Positions 15,673 to 24,832 are shown, numbered from the stretch's first letter. The stretch is DNA of 64,000 nucleotides from Flavobacteriales bacterium (GCA_947488235.1 CANLAQ010000008.1:1-64000), one strand, 5' to 3'. The notes: generated by a model from the sequence alone, not told the origin. Numbers and translations: made by a program.

Positions 15673-17546
15673 GGTTCATCTAATTTTTCAAATGCTGAAT
15701 TATTACTAATAAATTCAGGGACTAATAATTTCATTTGCTTTACCATTTCATCATTGTCTTGCAAATCAAATAGGGGAGCTAAAGCATTAATTTTTTGAAT
15801 AACATCAATTTCATTCTCTCTCGAATGTGCGATTAATATTTTTGGATGATGCGTTTTTTGGGTATTCTCCTCATTGGCCAATAATTCTTCATATAACTTT
15901 TCACCAGGCCGAAGTCCTGTAAATTGAATACTGATGTCTTTATCTAGTGTGAGTCCACTCAATTGAATCATTTTTTTGGCAAGATCAATTATTTTAACGG
16001 AGTCACCCATGTCAAAAACAAAAATCTCACCTCCTTTACCCATCACAAATGCTTCCAATACCAATTGGCAAGCTTCTGGAATGGTCATAAAAAACCTTGT
16101 TATTCTTTCGTCGGTAACGGTAACAGGGCCTCCTTGATCAATTTGTTTTTGAAAAAGAGGAATTACCGAACCGTTAGAACCCAGTACATTCCCAAATCTT
16201 GTGGTAATAAATTGGCATGTATTATTAGCATTAGATTGTTGCGCATACATTTCAGCAATTCTTTTACTTGCTCCCATCACATTGGATGGGTTTACCGCTT
16301 TATCGGTTGAGATAAAAATAAATTTCTCTGAATTATATTGTAGCGCTAGATCCACCAAGTTTTTAGTACCCATTACATTCGTTTGGATCGCTTCTGATGG
16401 ATTTGTTTCCATTAAGGGCACATGTTTGTATGCGGCGGCATGAAAGATTATTTGAGGATGGAAAGTATTGAATATTTTATCCATTCTTGACTTCTCACAA
16501 ACATCACCAATAACAAATTCTAAGTCAAATGTACTTGCTTGTTTAATTTCATTTTCAAAATCATATAATGGTGATTCTGCTTGGTCTAATAGTATTAATT
16601 TTTTCAAATCATACTTTAATAATTCTCGAACTAAACCACTTCCAATGGAACCTGCAGCACCTGTAACTAAAACAACCTTTCCCTTAAGAGAGGAGGTGAG
16701 TTGTTCCTGATTGAGTTGAATAGGGGTTCTTCCTAAAAGAGCATCAATAGGCACTTTCGAAAGTTGCTTGGTGCTAAATTCACCATTTACCCATGATTTT
16801 GGATCAGGAACTTTTTGAACACCAACATTAAGGTTTAAGCATTCCTCGATTAAAAATTGTTGCTTTAATAGGTTGGTGTTCCGGATTGCGATAATCACTT
16901 TACCAATCGTCATTTGTTCCTGTAGACTTTTCAACTGATTGGGGGAATAAACAGGTAATCCATCTATTCGATTGCCAACTAATTTCATGTTGTCGTCTAT
17001 AAATCCAACCACTACTTGGTTATTTCGCGTGTCATTTCCAATCGTATTTTTAGTAATCATTCCCATGGTGCCTGCTCCATAGATTAAGACACGCTCCACG
17101 GTTTCCTTGGATTTTATGGATTCTAAGTAGAGCAGTTTGATGACAAATCGGCTTCCGCTAACAAAGCAAAGGCTAAAAATAAATTCCATTATCAAAATAG
17201 ACATTGGAAATAAATAAAATTTATCTAGAAATATTTTGCGGCTCATTCCAGCTACTAAAAAAATGAGAGTGCAACTCAAGGTAGCCAATAAAATCCGTCT
17301 TAAATCCTGTGTAGAGGTATAGCGAACAAGTCCTTTATGAATTTTAAATAAATAGAATACTACAAATTTAACAAGGAAATAGAACACGATTGATTTTGAT
17401 AGTATTTCCCATTCCTTAGTTAAGGTAACCAAGTCGGTATTTAAATCAAATCGAATCAGATAAGAAAGCGCAAGAGAAAAAGCTGCAATGGCTAAATCAA
17501 TTACAACTATTATCCAACGCGGTGTTCGTGCCCTAAATTGAATCAT
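15669..17546 (-). CDS. Membrane-bound nucleoside-diphosphate-sugar 4,6-dehydratase (CapD/WbpM/FlaA1 family)
   Basis: Makes 4-keto-6-deoxy UDP-sugars (UDP-GlcNAc in characterised relatives) for capsule or O-glycan synthesis at the inner face of the membrane. The 625-aa protein has four N-terminal membrane helices, a first Rossmann-like domain (VLIYGAGTMGMI) and the catalytic SDR domain with VLVTGAAGSIGSGLV. It also has FHAAAYKHVPLMETNPSEA and FISTDKAVNPSNVMGASKR, where the SDR Tyr is Met, as in WbpM-type enzymes. GLRPGEKLYEEL lies near the C-terminus. I take the ATG at 17546; the track TTG lies in the promoter box. No glycosyltransferase cluster is next to it. Confidence 0.9.
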   Translation of the reverse strand: MIQFRARTPRWIIVVIDLAIAAFSLALSYLIRFDLNTDLVTLTKEWEILSKSIVFYFLVKFVVFYLFKIHKGLVRYTSTQDLRRILLATLSCTLIFLVAGMSRKIFLDKFYLFPMSILIMEFIFSLCFVSGSRFVIKLLYLESIKSKETVERVLIYGAGTMGMITKNTIGNDTRNNQVVVGFIDDNMKLVGNRIDGLPVYSPNQLKSLQEQMTIGKVIIAIRNTNLLKQQFLIEECLNLNVGVQKVPDPKSWVNGEFSTKQLSKVPIDALLGRTPIQLNQEQLTSSLKGKVVLVTGAAGSIGSGLVRELLKYDLKKLILLDQAESPLYDFENEIKQASTFDLEFVIGDVCEKSRMDKIFNTFHPQIIFHAAAYKHVPLMETNPSEAIQTNVMGTKNLVDLALQYNSEKFIFISTDKAVNPSNVMGASKRIAEMYAQQSNANNTCQFITTRFGNVLGSNGSVIPLFQKQIDQGGPVTVTDERITRFFMTIPEACQLVLEAFVMGKGGEIFVFDMGDSVKIIDLAKKMIQLSGLTLDKDISIQFTGLRPGEKLYEELLANEENTQKTHHPKILIAHSRENEIDVIQKINALAPLFDLQDNDEMVKQMKLLVPEFISNNSAFEKLDEP

Positions 17547-17549
17547 ATA

Positions 17550-17557
17550 CAAATTTA
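17550..17557 (-). promoter_or_regulatory. -7 box TAAATTTG directly before the dehydratase ATG
   Basis: Minus-strand order TAAATTTG, TAT, ATG. The predicted mRNA begins at the start codon. Confidence 0.5.
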
Positions 17558-17592
17558 GTAAATACTTTTAGGGATCTTATTTTATTTAAAAC

Positions 17593-17622
17593 AGAAAAGG
17601 CATGAAATTTCATGCCTTTTCT
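17593..17622 (-). terminator. Perfect 30-bp palindromic terminator
   Basis: AGAAAAGGCATGAAA is followed at once by its exact reverse complement. It lies 20 bp after the stop of the 144-aa secreted protein gene and is followed by T-rich sequence on the minus strand. Confidence 0.75.
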
Positions 17623-17641
17623 AATATTTGAAATTGAATTC

Positions 17642-18076
17642 TTATAACTGAACAACTTGAAACTGAGCATCAGTCAAGATTTGTTTGATATGACCATTAT
17701 TCATATGGTGAAAAATTACAAAATCAGGATTAGATGCTGCATCACATGCTCCTTCTGATTTTTCTTTAGCGTCTAATTGGTACTTGAAATTATATTCTTC
17801 GTTGTCACAAGTTACACAATTACCATCATAATATAATTGATGTTTAATTTTTAAATTTACCGGATTGTTGTTTTGATTTTCAATGATTAAAACCAAATTA
17901 TTAATACTTTCGTTTTTCGACTTATTAATACAATTTACTTCTTTGGTTGAAATTTTAACACCACCTTCGTTGTAAATCACCTTAGGAGCGGAAACATTAG
18001 TTGAGATTGATTTTTGTGCTGACAATGAAAAATTCAAAGCGATAATGGCTACACAAAATAAAAGAAGTTTAAACAT
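17642..18076 (-). CDS. Small secreted protein of unknown function
   Basis: The 144-aa protein has a clear signal peptide (MFKLLLFCVAIIALNFSLSAQ) and a mature part with five cysteines, two of them in GNCVTCDNE, and beta-strand-like segments (ESINNLVLIIENQNNNPVNL). It looks like a small Ig-like or OB-type extracytoplasmic domain, but I recognise no family. It is a single-gene unit closed by a palindromic terminator and divergent from the CYTH gene. Confidence 0.65.
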   Translation of the reverse strand: MFKLLLFCVAIIALNFSLSAQKSISTNVSAPKVIYNEGGVKISTKEVNCINKSKNESINNLVLIIENQNNNPVNLKIKHQLYYDGNCVTCDNEEYNFKYQLDAKEKSEGACDAASNPDFVIFHHMNNGHIKQILTDAQFQVVQL

Positions 18077-18104
18077 AATAGAATTGTTAAATTAATAGTT
18101 TTTA

Positions 18105-18133
18105 GACGCACAGATAAAAAAATCAGTTGCGTC
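18105..18133. repeat. Inverted repeat GACGCA/TGCGTC before the CYTH gene
   Basis: Six-bp arms at 18105-18110 and 18128-18133 around a 17-nt AT-rich spacer, in the divergent region between the small secreted protein gene and the CYTH gene. It may be an operator or a leader hairpin. Confidence 0.3.
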
Positions 18134-18174
18134 GAGGCATAAATTTATTGAATAAAATTGAAACAAAAGAACTA

Positions 18175-18627
18175 TTGAAGGAAATTGAACGAAAATTTAA
18201 GGTTAACGCTTCCGTTAGCGCGATTATTGCAAAGATTAATCCAATCGAAATTCAACAAGCCTATTTATTGAATTCTGAAGGTTTAAGTGTTAGAATTCGA
18301 ATGAAGGACGATAAGGCTTACCTGACGATAAAAGGCGGCACCAATCCACTTGTCAGGGATGAGTTTGAATATGAAATTCCAACATTGGAGGCTAATGAAA
18401 TGCTAGAAAATTATTGTAAGCAACGCCTTATTAAAAAGAGATATTGCTTAAAACAAGGTGAGTTGACTTGGGAGATAGATGTTTTTGAAGGAAATCTCTC
18501 AGGATTAATCATTGCTGAAATTGAATTGCCATCCATTGAAGCAACTTTTGAATTGCCCCAGTGGATTGAGGAAGAAGTTACCATGGATCCAAACTATTTG
18601 AATGCCAATTTAATCTTAAGATGTTAA
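18175..18627 (+). CDS. CYTH domain protein (triphosphate tunnel metalloenzyme)
   Basis: CYTH proteins bind and hydrolyse inorganic triphosphate or related triphosphates in a metal-dependent beta-tunnel. The sequence has the diagnostic N-terminal EIERKF, then LSVRIRMKDDKAYLTIKGG, RDEFEYEIP, LTWEIDVFEGNLSGLIIAEIEL, all in family order. The reading frame contains no ATG before residue 43 of the mature domain, so translation must start at a TTG. TTG at 18175 gives MKEIERKF, the normal family start; upstream TTGs at 18127 and 18148 are alternatives. It is convergent with the next gene, sharing 4 bp. Confidence 0.85.
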   Translation: MKEIERKFKVNASVSAIIAKINPIEIQQAYLLNSEGLSVRIRMKDDKAYLTIKGGTNPLVRDEFEYEIPTLEANEMLENYCKQRLIKKRYCLKQGELTWEIDVFEGNLSGLIIAEIELPSIEATFELPQWIEEEVTMDPNYLNANLILRC

Positions 18628-18953
18628 TCTAGTGTACTGGTAATATTTTCTTTTAATAAATCAAAAACCATATTGCCTGAATTGAATTTGAAGTACGCAT
18701 GGAAATCTTCTATTGAGTTTACTTCAGGCCATATTTCAGTATTTGGATTCACTGTTTCGAATTCATTTTTAAAAATCTTCTTGTAGTATTTTTCAATTAT
18801 TGAGTCTTCTTCCCAAAAATCCTCTTCTATTAAATAGATGCTTGGCTCGCCATTCTCGAATACGATATTGTCTTCTGCACAATTGGTGGTTGCCCATGTC
18901 CAAAATTTCTTGTTTGGAAAAATACTAATAAATCCACGGTTTACTAATTTCAT
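18624..18953 (-). CDS. Conserved-looking hypothetical protein, 109 aa
   Basis: The acidic, soluble protein begins MKLVNRGFISIFPNKKFWTW and is rich in Glu and aromatic residues, without signal peptide or membrane helix. The start resembles small Bacteroidota hypothetical proteins beginning VNRxyIxIxPkxpFxxW, a family I cannot name. Its ATG overlaps the stop of the preceding lipoprotein by 4 bp, so the two are co-translated. No catalytic motif is visible. Confidence 0.6.
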   Translation of the reverse strand: MKLVNRGFISIFPNKKFWTWATTNCAEDNIVFENGEPSIYLIEEDFWEEDSIIEKYYKKIFKNEFETVNPNTEIWPEVNSIEDFHAYFKFNSGNMVFDLLKENITSTLD

Positions 18954-19570
18954 TTTTTTATTATTTTAAATTCATTTTTAGTATATTGATACCAAACAGC
19001 TTTTTTATTTTTACTCAGTATTAAAAGCGTTTTTAGAGAATCTTTAGGGTGATATAATTTTTCATACTTTGTCCAAATTTCTTTATCAAGCACCTGATTT
19101 GAACTGATATACGAAATAGATTTTTGACTGAAATAAATTAATGCATCAGATGATCCTGATTTGAAGGGTTCAAATAATTTGACGGAGGTACAATGGGTTC
19201 CAAAACAATCTAGCCAATTGTAAAATGCGTTTTTTGTTTCTGTTGAATCCTTGAAAGTCCAACGATTGTGATTGATGCTGTCTCCATTTTTAAAAATTAC
19301 ATTTTTGAAATAGGACTTTGCATTAAAGCGATCTACGAAATGTTTTGAAAAGGAGGGGTGCAAACTATCTAATGATAATTTGAGCGTATCACCAGTATAA
19401 AGTGCCCGCCAATAATAATTTGTGTCGGATGTTTCTTTTTTAACTTTGTGAATGGTATCGTTGGAATGCGGTTGAATTTTGTCAAAATCTTTAATACTTT
19501 CTTTGTTGTCCGAACAGGCTGAAAAGAATAACATTAAAGGAAGAAATAACAAGCTAATTTGAAATCGCAT
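18950..19570 (-). CDS. Lipoprotein of unknown function, 206 aa
   Basis: The N-terminus MRFQISLLFLPLMLFFSACSDNKES is a lipoprotein signal with lipobox FSAC. The rest is Lys/Asp/Ser rich with no family I recognise; it holds CFGTHC, possibly a disulfide. The ATG at 19570 is preferred over the track TTG, which lies in a TAAATTTG promoter box. It forms a two-gene unit with the 109-aa protein downstream. Confidence 0.65.
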   Translation of the reverse strand: MRFQISLLFLPLMLFFSACSDNKESIKDFDKIQPHSNDTIHKVKKETSDTNYYWRALYTGDTLKLSLDSLHPSFSKHFVDRFNAKSYFKNVIFKNGDSINHNRWTFKDSTETKNAFYNWLDCFGTHCTSVKLFEPFKSGSSDALIYFSQKSISYISSNQVLDKEIWTKYEKLYHPKDSLKTLLILSKNKKAVWYQYTKNEFKIIKK

Positions 19571-19573
19571 AAA

Positions 19574-19581
19574 CAAATTTA
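19574..19581 (-). promoter_or_regulatory. -7 box TAAATTTG directly before the lipoprotein ATG
   Basis: Minus-strand order TAAATTTG, TTT, ATG, so the mRNA is predicted leaderless. A plus-strand TAAATTTG at 19623-19630 serves the divergent gene. Confidence 0.5.
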
Positions 19582-19622
19582 GTGATTCGTTTAATTCAAT
19601 AGAAAAAAACCAAGACTTTTAT

Positions 19623-19630
19623 TAAATTTG
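19623..19630 (+). promoter_or_regulatory. -7 box TAAATTTG upstream of the 180-aa lipoprotein
   Basis: Exact TAnnTTTG match 18 nt before the ATG at 19649. The ORF-track TTG start at 19628 is part of this box. Confidence 0.55.
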
Positions 19631-19648
19631 TATGCAAAATACTTCTTT

Positions 19649-20191
19649 ATGAAAATAATATTAAAGTTCACCTTATTGCTTGTTATCCTTTCCGCTTGTG
19701 GAATGAAAGTTCCTTACACCAACTTGGTACGAGATGAATTTGGTTTAGATTCGGATGTAAAATTAAGAAAAGTTCAATTTTATACTTCGCATACCATTAT
19801 TATGGATCAAATTATAAAAGCTGACAATCAAGTTACCACCCAAAATGGAACTTTAATTTCAAGTTCAAGTTCTGAAAAAGAAACGATAATTATTCCAGCA
19901 GGAACAAAATGTGTTTTTGAAGATTTTGGCCAAAATGGAGAGATGTTTGTCCGATTTGAAACTGGAGAAGGTAAAGTAATCAAATTCACGGCTAAAAGTG
20001 ATGGTGTGAAGCGTTATTATTTTGATGCAGATTGGTCTGCAGCAGGAGGCGCTAAAATTAAGTATGGATCAGAAATGTATAAAATTGATTTACTAAGAGG
20101 TGAACCTCGTTCGGCACATTTGACGGTAGCAAGAAAAAAATTACAAAAAGTTAAACGCAAGGATCGAGTAGTAAGAGGTCTGAAAGTATAA
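19649..20191 (+). CDS. Lipoprotein of unknown function, 180 aa
   Basis: The ATG at 19649 gives MKIILKFTLLLVILSACGMKV, a clear lipoprotein signal with lipobox LSAC. The mature part begins VPYTNLVRDEFGLDSDVKLRKVQFYTS and is predicted beta-rich, ending in a basic segment (RKKLQKVKRKDRVVRGLKV). I do not recognise the family. The gene is a single unit between a TAAATTTG promoter and a strong terminator. Confidence 0.7.
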   Translation: MKIILKFTLLLVILSACGMKVPYTNLVRDEFGLDSDVKLRKVQFYTSHTIIMDQIIKADNQVTTQNGTLISSSSSEKETIIIPAGTKCVFEDFGQNGEMFVRFETGEGKVIKFTAKSDGVKRYYFDADWSAAGGAKIKYGSEMYKIDLLRGEPRSAHLTVARKKLQKVKRKDRVVRGLKV

Positions 20192-20202
20192 TATCAATCG
20201 GT

Positions 20203-20244
20203 TTAAAATAAAAAAGCAAGGGATTCCTTGCTTTTTTATTTTAA
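20203..20244. terminator. Very strong terminator after the 180-aa lipoprotein
   Basis: A 19-bp perfect stem (core AAAAAAGCAAGG/CCTTGCTTTTTT) closes a GATT loop, with a T-run on the right arm. It also separates the lipoprotein from the BNR protein gene. Confidence 0.92.
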
Positions 20245-20261
20245 CATTAATCCAAATCATT

Positions 20262-23200
20262 ATGAAAACAACATTATTATTTTTATTACTCATTACTAAT
20301 TTTTGTTTCGCTCAGAAAGCCAATACCAATAAAAAAGAAGTTGCTAAACTTCCATACGATTCAGGTATGTTAGGTGCTTTATCCTTCCGAATGGTTGGTC
20401 CGGCCCTTACTTCTGGTCGTGTAGCTGACATTGCAGTGCATCCCAATAATAAAGATCAATGGTATTTGGCGGCAGCTTCTGGAGGAGTTTGGCTTACTTT
20501 AAATCATGGAATCACCTTTGCACCAATTTTTGAGAATTATGGTTCTTATTCTATCGCTTGTGTTGAATTAGCACCTTCTAATCCCAATACTGTTTGGGTG
20601 GGAACAGGAGAGAATAATAATCAAAGATCAATTGCTTATGGCGATGGAGTTTATAAATCATTGGATGGTGGAAAATCTTTTGTGAATATGGGTTTGAAGA
20701 ATAGCGAGCACATTGGAAATATTATCATTCATCCTACCAATGAAAACATAATTTGGGTAGCAGCCTACGGTCCATTATGGAGCAAAGGAGGAGAGCGAGG
20801 CGTTTATAAATCTGAAGATGGTGGAAAGACTTGGAACAGAACTTTATTTGTTTCTGATTTTACTGGTATTTCTGAAATATCAATTGACCCTAAAAATCCA
20901 GATATTCTTTATGCAGCCTCTCATCAGAGAATGCGTCAGGAATGGACTTATGTTGGTGGTGGACCAGAATCAAGATTGTATAAATCTACCAATGGTGGTG
21001 TAACTTGGAAAGAAATTAATGAAGGCTTACCCAAAGAAAATATGGGAAGGGTTGGAATTGCTGTTTCACCTGCAGACCCCAATTATGTGTATGCTATTGT
21101 TGAGGCGCGTTATGAAAAAGGTGGGGTTTATCTTTCCACGAATAAAGGCGAAAGTTGGTCCAAGCAAGGATCCTTTAATACAAGTGGTAACTATTACCAA
21201 GAAATTATGTGTGATCCATTCGATAAGCAGAAAGTTTTTGCGATGGACACTTATTTACATCATAGTATTGATGGTGGAAAAACATTTAAATCAACTGGAG
21301 AAACCAATAAGCATGTCGATAATCATTGTATTTGGGTTGATTCAGATAATACCAACCATTGGTTAGTAGGTTGCGACGGTGGTTTATATGAAACTTACAC
21401 GCATGCAAGCGAATGGAAATATTATGCCAACTTGCCAATCATTCAATTTTATAAAGCAACAACAGATAATGCAAGTCCTTTCTATAATATTTTTGGTGGG
21501 ACACAAGATAACAATTCCATGGGAGGTCCAGCAGCGACGAATAACGCAGCAGGGATTCTGAATTCTGATTGGTATATAACCAATGGTGGAGATGGATTTG
21601 AATCGGCAACAGATTGGTCGAATGTAAACATTACTTATGCTCAAGCTCAATATGGTTGGTTGGTGCGTTATGATAAAGCGTCTGGAGAAAAAGTACCTAT
21701 TCAGCCAATGCCAGGCAAAGGAGAAAGTGCTTATCGATGGAATTGGGATGCTCCCTTATTGGTTTCAAGTCATGATGCTTCGACCTTGTATTTTGCTGCG
21801 AATAAATTATTTAAATCTACCAATAGGGGTGATGATTGGACGACTATTTCTCCAGATTTAACGGCGCAAATAGATCGCAATAAATTACCGATTATGGATC
21901 AAGTTTGGTCCATTGATGCGGTTATGAAAAATGCTTCTACTACTATTTATGGTAACATCATTGCTTTAGACGAATCCCCTAAGAAAAAAGGCTTGCTTTA
22001 TGTTGGAACAGACGATGGGAATGTTCAAGTGTCAGAAGATGATGGAACCACATGGACTAAACATGATGTATTTGAAGGCATTCCAAAAAATACTAGAGTT
22101 AATATGTTGACGGCATCAATGCACGATGAAAAAGTTGTTTTCGCTGCTTTCAATGCGCAACGACAAGGAGATTTTAAACCTTATTTAATGAAGTCGGCCG
22201 ACAAAGGAAAAACTTGGGTTTCGATTGCAAGTGATTTACCGATTAGAGGAACGGTTTATTGTATTAAACAAGATCATGTAGATCCCAACCTATTATTTGT
22301 AGGAACTGAATTTGGAGCTTACTTTTCTAATAATGGTGGATTGAATTGGACTAAACTTGGTGGTCTTCCAACAATTGCTGTTTACGATTTAGATATTCAA
22401 AAGCGTGAAAATGATTTGGTTGCAGCAACCTTTGGAAGAGGTTTTTATGTTCTGGATAATTATTCCTTATTGAGAGATCTTTCAAAAACTAATCTCGATT
22501 CAAAAGCGCATTTATTTCCTGTAAAAACTGCCTTGCTTTATGTTCCTGCTGACCCGCTTGGATTGGAGGGAACTGGATTTCAAGGTCACAATATGTGGGC
22601 TGCGGAAAATCCTAGTTTTGGTGCTAATTTTTATTTACATGTGAAAGACGAGTATAAAACTTTGAAAGCAGCAAGACAGGAGAAAGAAAAAGCTTTAGAG
22701 AAGAAAGGTGCTGAAGTTCTTTATCCTAGTTTTGATGCATTGCGTAAAGAAGATGCTGAAGTTAAGGCACAATTGGTTTGGACCATATCTGATGCTAATG
22801 GCAAACAAATCCGTCGGATGACTTCTTCTCCTGAAAAAGGATTGAATAAGATGACATGGGATTTAAGAGCTAATTCAACGAATCCAATTGGTAAAGGAGG
22901 AAATGGGTTCTTAGTTACACCCGGAACTTATACTGTTTCGATTGATTTAATCAAAAATGATTCCGTTGAAGTATTGATTTCAAAACAGTCGTTTGAAGTT
23001 AAGGGCTTAAACAATCAAACATTGATTGCTAAAGATCCACAAGCATTAGCGGAGTTTAGAGTAGCCTTGGCCGAATTAAACAGACAAGTAAGTGGAGTCT
23101 CTTCTCAGTTGGAAGAAGTGAAAGAGCAAATTGATTTATTTGAAAATGCCATCATCAATTATCCTACAACCGATCTTACGCTAATTAGTCAGATTCGTCA

Positions 23201-23507
23201 AGTTAAAAAGATAATCGCTTCTTGTGAATTACAATTATGGGGTGATCAGCTCAAAAAATCTAAGGAATTTGAAACCAATCCAAGTATTTCGGAACGATTA
23301 GGCATGGTGGAGTATCAACTTTATGATAACACTAGTGGTGTTACTAATACCCATAGAGCCAATAAACTAATTGTAGAAGAAGAATTTAAAAATGTAAGAT
23401 TAGAATTGTCTCAAGTGTATGAAATTGCTGAATCCATTGAGCTTAAATTACAAAACTTAAATATTCCTTACTTGAAAAATAAAGGTCAATCTTGGAAGCA
23501 TGATTAA
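20262..23507 (+). CDS. Secreted BNR/sortilin-like double beta-propeller protein ('glycosyl hydrolase' BNR family)
   Basis: The 1081-aa exported protein (signal peptide MKTTLLFLLLITNFCFAQ) is dominated by BNR/Asp-box motifs: KSLDGGKSF, KSEDGGKTWN, KSTNGGVTWKE, STNKGESWSK, HSIDGGKTFKS, KSTNRGDDWTT, VSEDDGTTWTK and SADKGKTWVS. Their number and spacing imply two large propellers of the VPS10/sortilin or xyloglucanase type. A C-terminal part (from about 840) has an Ig-like strand region (SDANGKQIRRM, LRANSTNPIGKGGNG) and a helical tail. Databases often label this family glycosyl hydrolase, but no catalytic acid is evident. No T9SS sorting domain is seen. It may be cotranscribed with the acyltransferase 17 bp downstream. 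Confidence 0.85.
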   Translation: MKTTLLFLLLITNFCFAQKANTNKKEVAKLPYDSGMLGALSFRMVGPALTSGRVADIAVHPNNKDQWYLAAASGGVWLTLNHGITFAPIFENYGSYSIACVELAPSNPNTVWVGTGENNNQRSIAYGDGVYKSLDGGKSFVNMGLKNSEHIGNIIIHPTNENIIWVAAYGPLWSKGGERGVYKSEDGGKTWNRTLFVSDFTGISEISIDPKNPDILYAASHQRMRQEWTYVGGGPESRLYKSTNGGVTWKEINEGLPKENMGRVGIAVSPADPNYVYAIVEARYEKGGVYLSTNKGESWSKQGSFNTSGNYYQEIMCDPFDKQKVFAMDTYLHHSIDGGKTFKSTGETNKHVDNHCIWVDSDNTNHWLVGCDGGLYETYTHASEWKYYANLPIIQFYKATTDNASPFYNIFGGTQDNNSMGGPAATNNAAGILNSDWYITNGGDGFESATDWSNVNITYAQAQYGWLVRYDKASGEKVPIQPMPGKGESAYRWNWDAPLLVSSHDASTLYFAANKLFKSTNRGDDWTTISPDLTAQIDRNKLPIMDQVWSIDAVMKNASTTIYGNIIALDESPKKKGLLYVGTDDGNVQVSEDDGTTWTKHDVFEGIPKNTRVNMLTASMHDEKVVFAAFNAQRQGDFKPYLMKSADKGKTWVSIASDLPIRGTVYCIKQDHVDPNLLFVGTEFGAYFSNNGGLNWTKLGGLPTIAVYDLDIQKRENDLVAATFGRGFYVLDNYSLLRDLSKTNLDSKAHLFPVKTALLYVPADPLGLEGTGFQGHNMWAAENPSFGANFYLHVKDEYKTLKAARQEKEKALEKKGAEVLYPSFDALRKEDAEVKAQLVWTISDANGKQIRRMTSSPEKGLNKMTWDLRANSTNPIGKGGNGFLVTPGTYTVSIDLIKNDSVEVLISKQSFEVKGLNNQTLIAKDPQALAEFRVALAELNRQVSGVSSQLEEVKEQIDLFENAIINYPTTDLTLISQIRQVKKIIASCELQLWGDQLKKSKEFETNPSISERLGMVEYQLYDNTSGVTNTHRANKLIVEEEFKNVRLELSQVYEIAESIELKLQNLNIPYLKNKGQSWKHD

Positions 23508-23524
23508 AAAATGCTCTCAATAAG

Positions 23525-24667
23525 ATGGCAAATCAACAAGATGTAGATTTCAAGTCTATTAAGTTTTTCAATAATTTTGATGGATTACGATTTATTGCGG
23601 CCCTTTTAGTACTTTTTCATCATGCGGCATCTATGATGTCGAAAAATGGTGAGACATTCATTACGCGACTTGATTTATTTAAAAATGGAGCCAATGCCGT
23701 TTCCTTCTTCTTTGTTTTAAGTGGGTTTTTGATTACTTATTTATTACTTCAAGAGCAGGATAAAAAGCGACATGTTTCCATTCGAAATTTTTATATCAAA
23801 CGGATATTAAGGATCTGGCCTCTTTATTTTTTGATGATCATTATTGCCTTGTTTATTCAACCGGTACTTATTGATTTATTGCACATTCCTTATGTAATGA
23901 CCTATGATTTAAAAGAAACATGGATGTATTTCGTGTTTTTTTTACCTGGAATGGTGACCTTTTATTTTGGCGGAAGTCATTTGTTAGAGCCCTTGTGGTC
24001 GATTGGTGTAGAAGAATTGTTTTATCTGTTTTGGGCACCTGTTTTCAAATATGTACATAGGTTTATTTTTCCAATTCTCTTCTTTGTCTTAGTGGCAAAG
24101 TTGGTGTTATTACAACTATCTCATCTTGGCTATTTTCCTCCAGCGATGGCTTATTTAATTAGAATTTTACAGTTTGAATCTATGGCCTACGGTGGAATAG
24201 GGGCTTACTTACTTTTTAATTATGGCAAACAGCTTCTCCACTATACACGCTTAATTCAGATCATGAAGCTCGCGTTTGGACTCTCTATTCTTGGATTGAT
24301 ATTTTTTAGCAGTGCTATCCATATCATATTATTTAAGTCTAATAGTCATTCTGATTTCGAAGTCTTTGTTAAAAGTTTTCTTTTTGCAGGATTCCTATTT
24401 TCAATGGCTTTAACCAATAAAAAGATACTATTCCTTTCTTCAAAACCTATGGTTTATCTTGGAGAAATCTCCTATGGGATTTATATGTACCATCTATTAA
24501 TCTTAACGGTTCTGATTTTACCGATTTATAATCTTCATTTAAATCCAATTATTAAGAACAGTTTATTCCTTGGCGCATCAATGCTTCTAACAATTCTAAT
24601 TGCAGGATTGTCAAAAAGATTTTTCGAATCTTATTTTTTAAATTTCAGAAAAAAACTTTTAAGATAA
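23525..24667 (+). CDS. Acyltransferase 3 family membrane protein (OafA/YrhL type)
   Basis: Inner-membrane O-acyltransferase that moves acetyl or other acyl groups to surface sugars. The 380-aa protein has about ten membrane helices, the N-terminal NNFDGLRFIAALLVLFHHAA with the conserved Arg and His, and LWSIGVEELFYLFWAP with the SxExxFY box. No SGNH domain is attached. It follows the BNR protein closely and ends 1 bp from the convergent 53-aa membrane protein gene. The acceptor is unknown. Confidence 0.9.
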   Translation: MANQQDVDFKSIKFFNNFDGLRFIAALLVLFHHAASMMSKNGETFITRLDLFKNGANAVSFFFVLSGFLITYLLLQEQDKKRHVSIRNFYIKRILRIWPLYFLMIIIALFIQPVLIDLLHIPYVMTYDLKETWMYFVFFLPGMVTFYFGGSHLLEPLWSIGVEELFYLFWAPVFKYVHRFIFPILFFVLVAKLVLLQLSHLGYFPPAMAYLIRILQFESMAYGGIGAYLLFNYGKQLLHYTRLIQIMKLAFGLSILGLIFFSSAIHIILFKSNSHSDFEVFVKSFLFAGFLFSMALTNKKILFLSSKPMVYLGEISYGIYMYHLLILTVLILPIYNLHLNPIIKNSLFLGASMLLTILIAGLSKRFFESYFLNFRKKLLR

Positions 24668-24668
24668 C

Positions 24669-24830
24669 TTAGTATAACCACCAATAAATTGAGGTCCAAA
24701 TGACCATGAATATAAGGCCGATAATTAAAGTGGATTGATGTTTCTTTAAATCTTTTAGGATCAATAAATGATAAACAATCCATCCAATGAAGATTAAAAA
24801 CATGACAATTGGTAGGTAAATTCTTAACAT
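24669..24830 (-). CDS. Small two-helix membrane protein, 53 aa (absent from the ORF track)
   Basis: An ATG at 24830 on the minus strand opens a 53-codon frame: MLRIYLPIVMFLIFIGWIVY, a short Lys/His loop (LKDLKKHQS), then TLIIGLIFMVIWTSIYWWLY and stop. Two membrane helices joined by a basic loop are obvious. It starts 2 bp after the crcB stop and therefore ends the hpt-adk-obg-PAP2-crcB run. Tight spacing and strong helix pattern argue that it is real, although no family is recognised. Confidence 0.65.
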   Translation of the reverse strand: MLRIYLPIVMFLIFIGWIVYHLLILKDLKKHQSTLIIGLIFMVIWTSIYWWLY

Positions 24831-24832
24831 GC

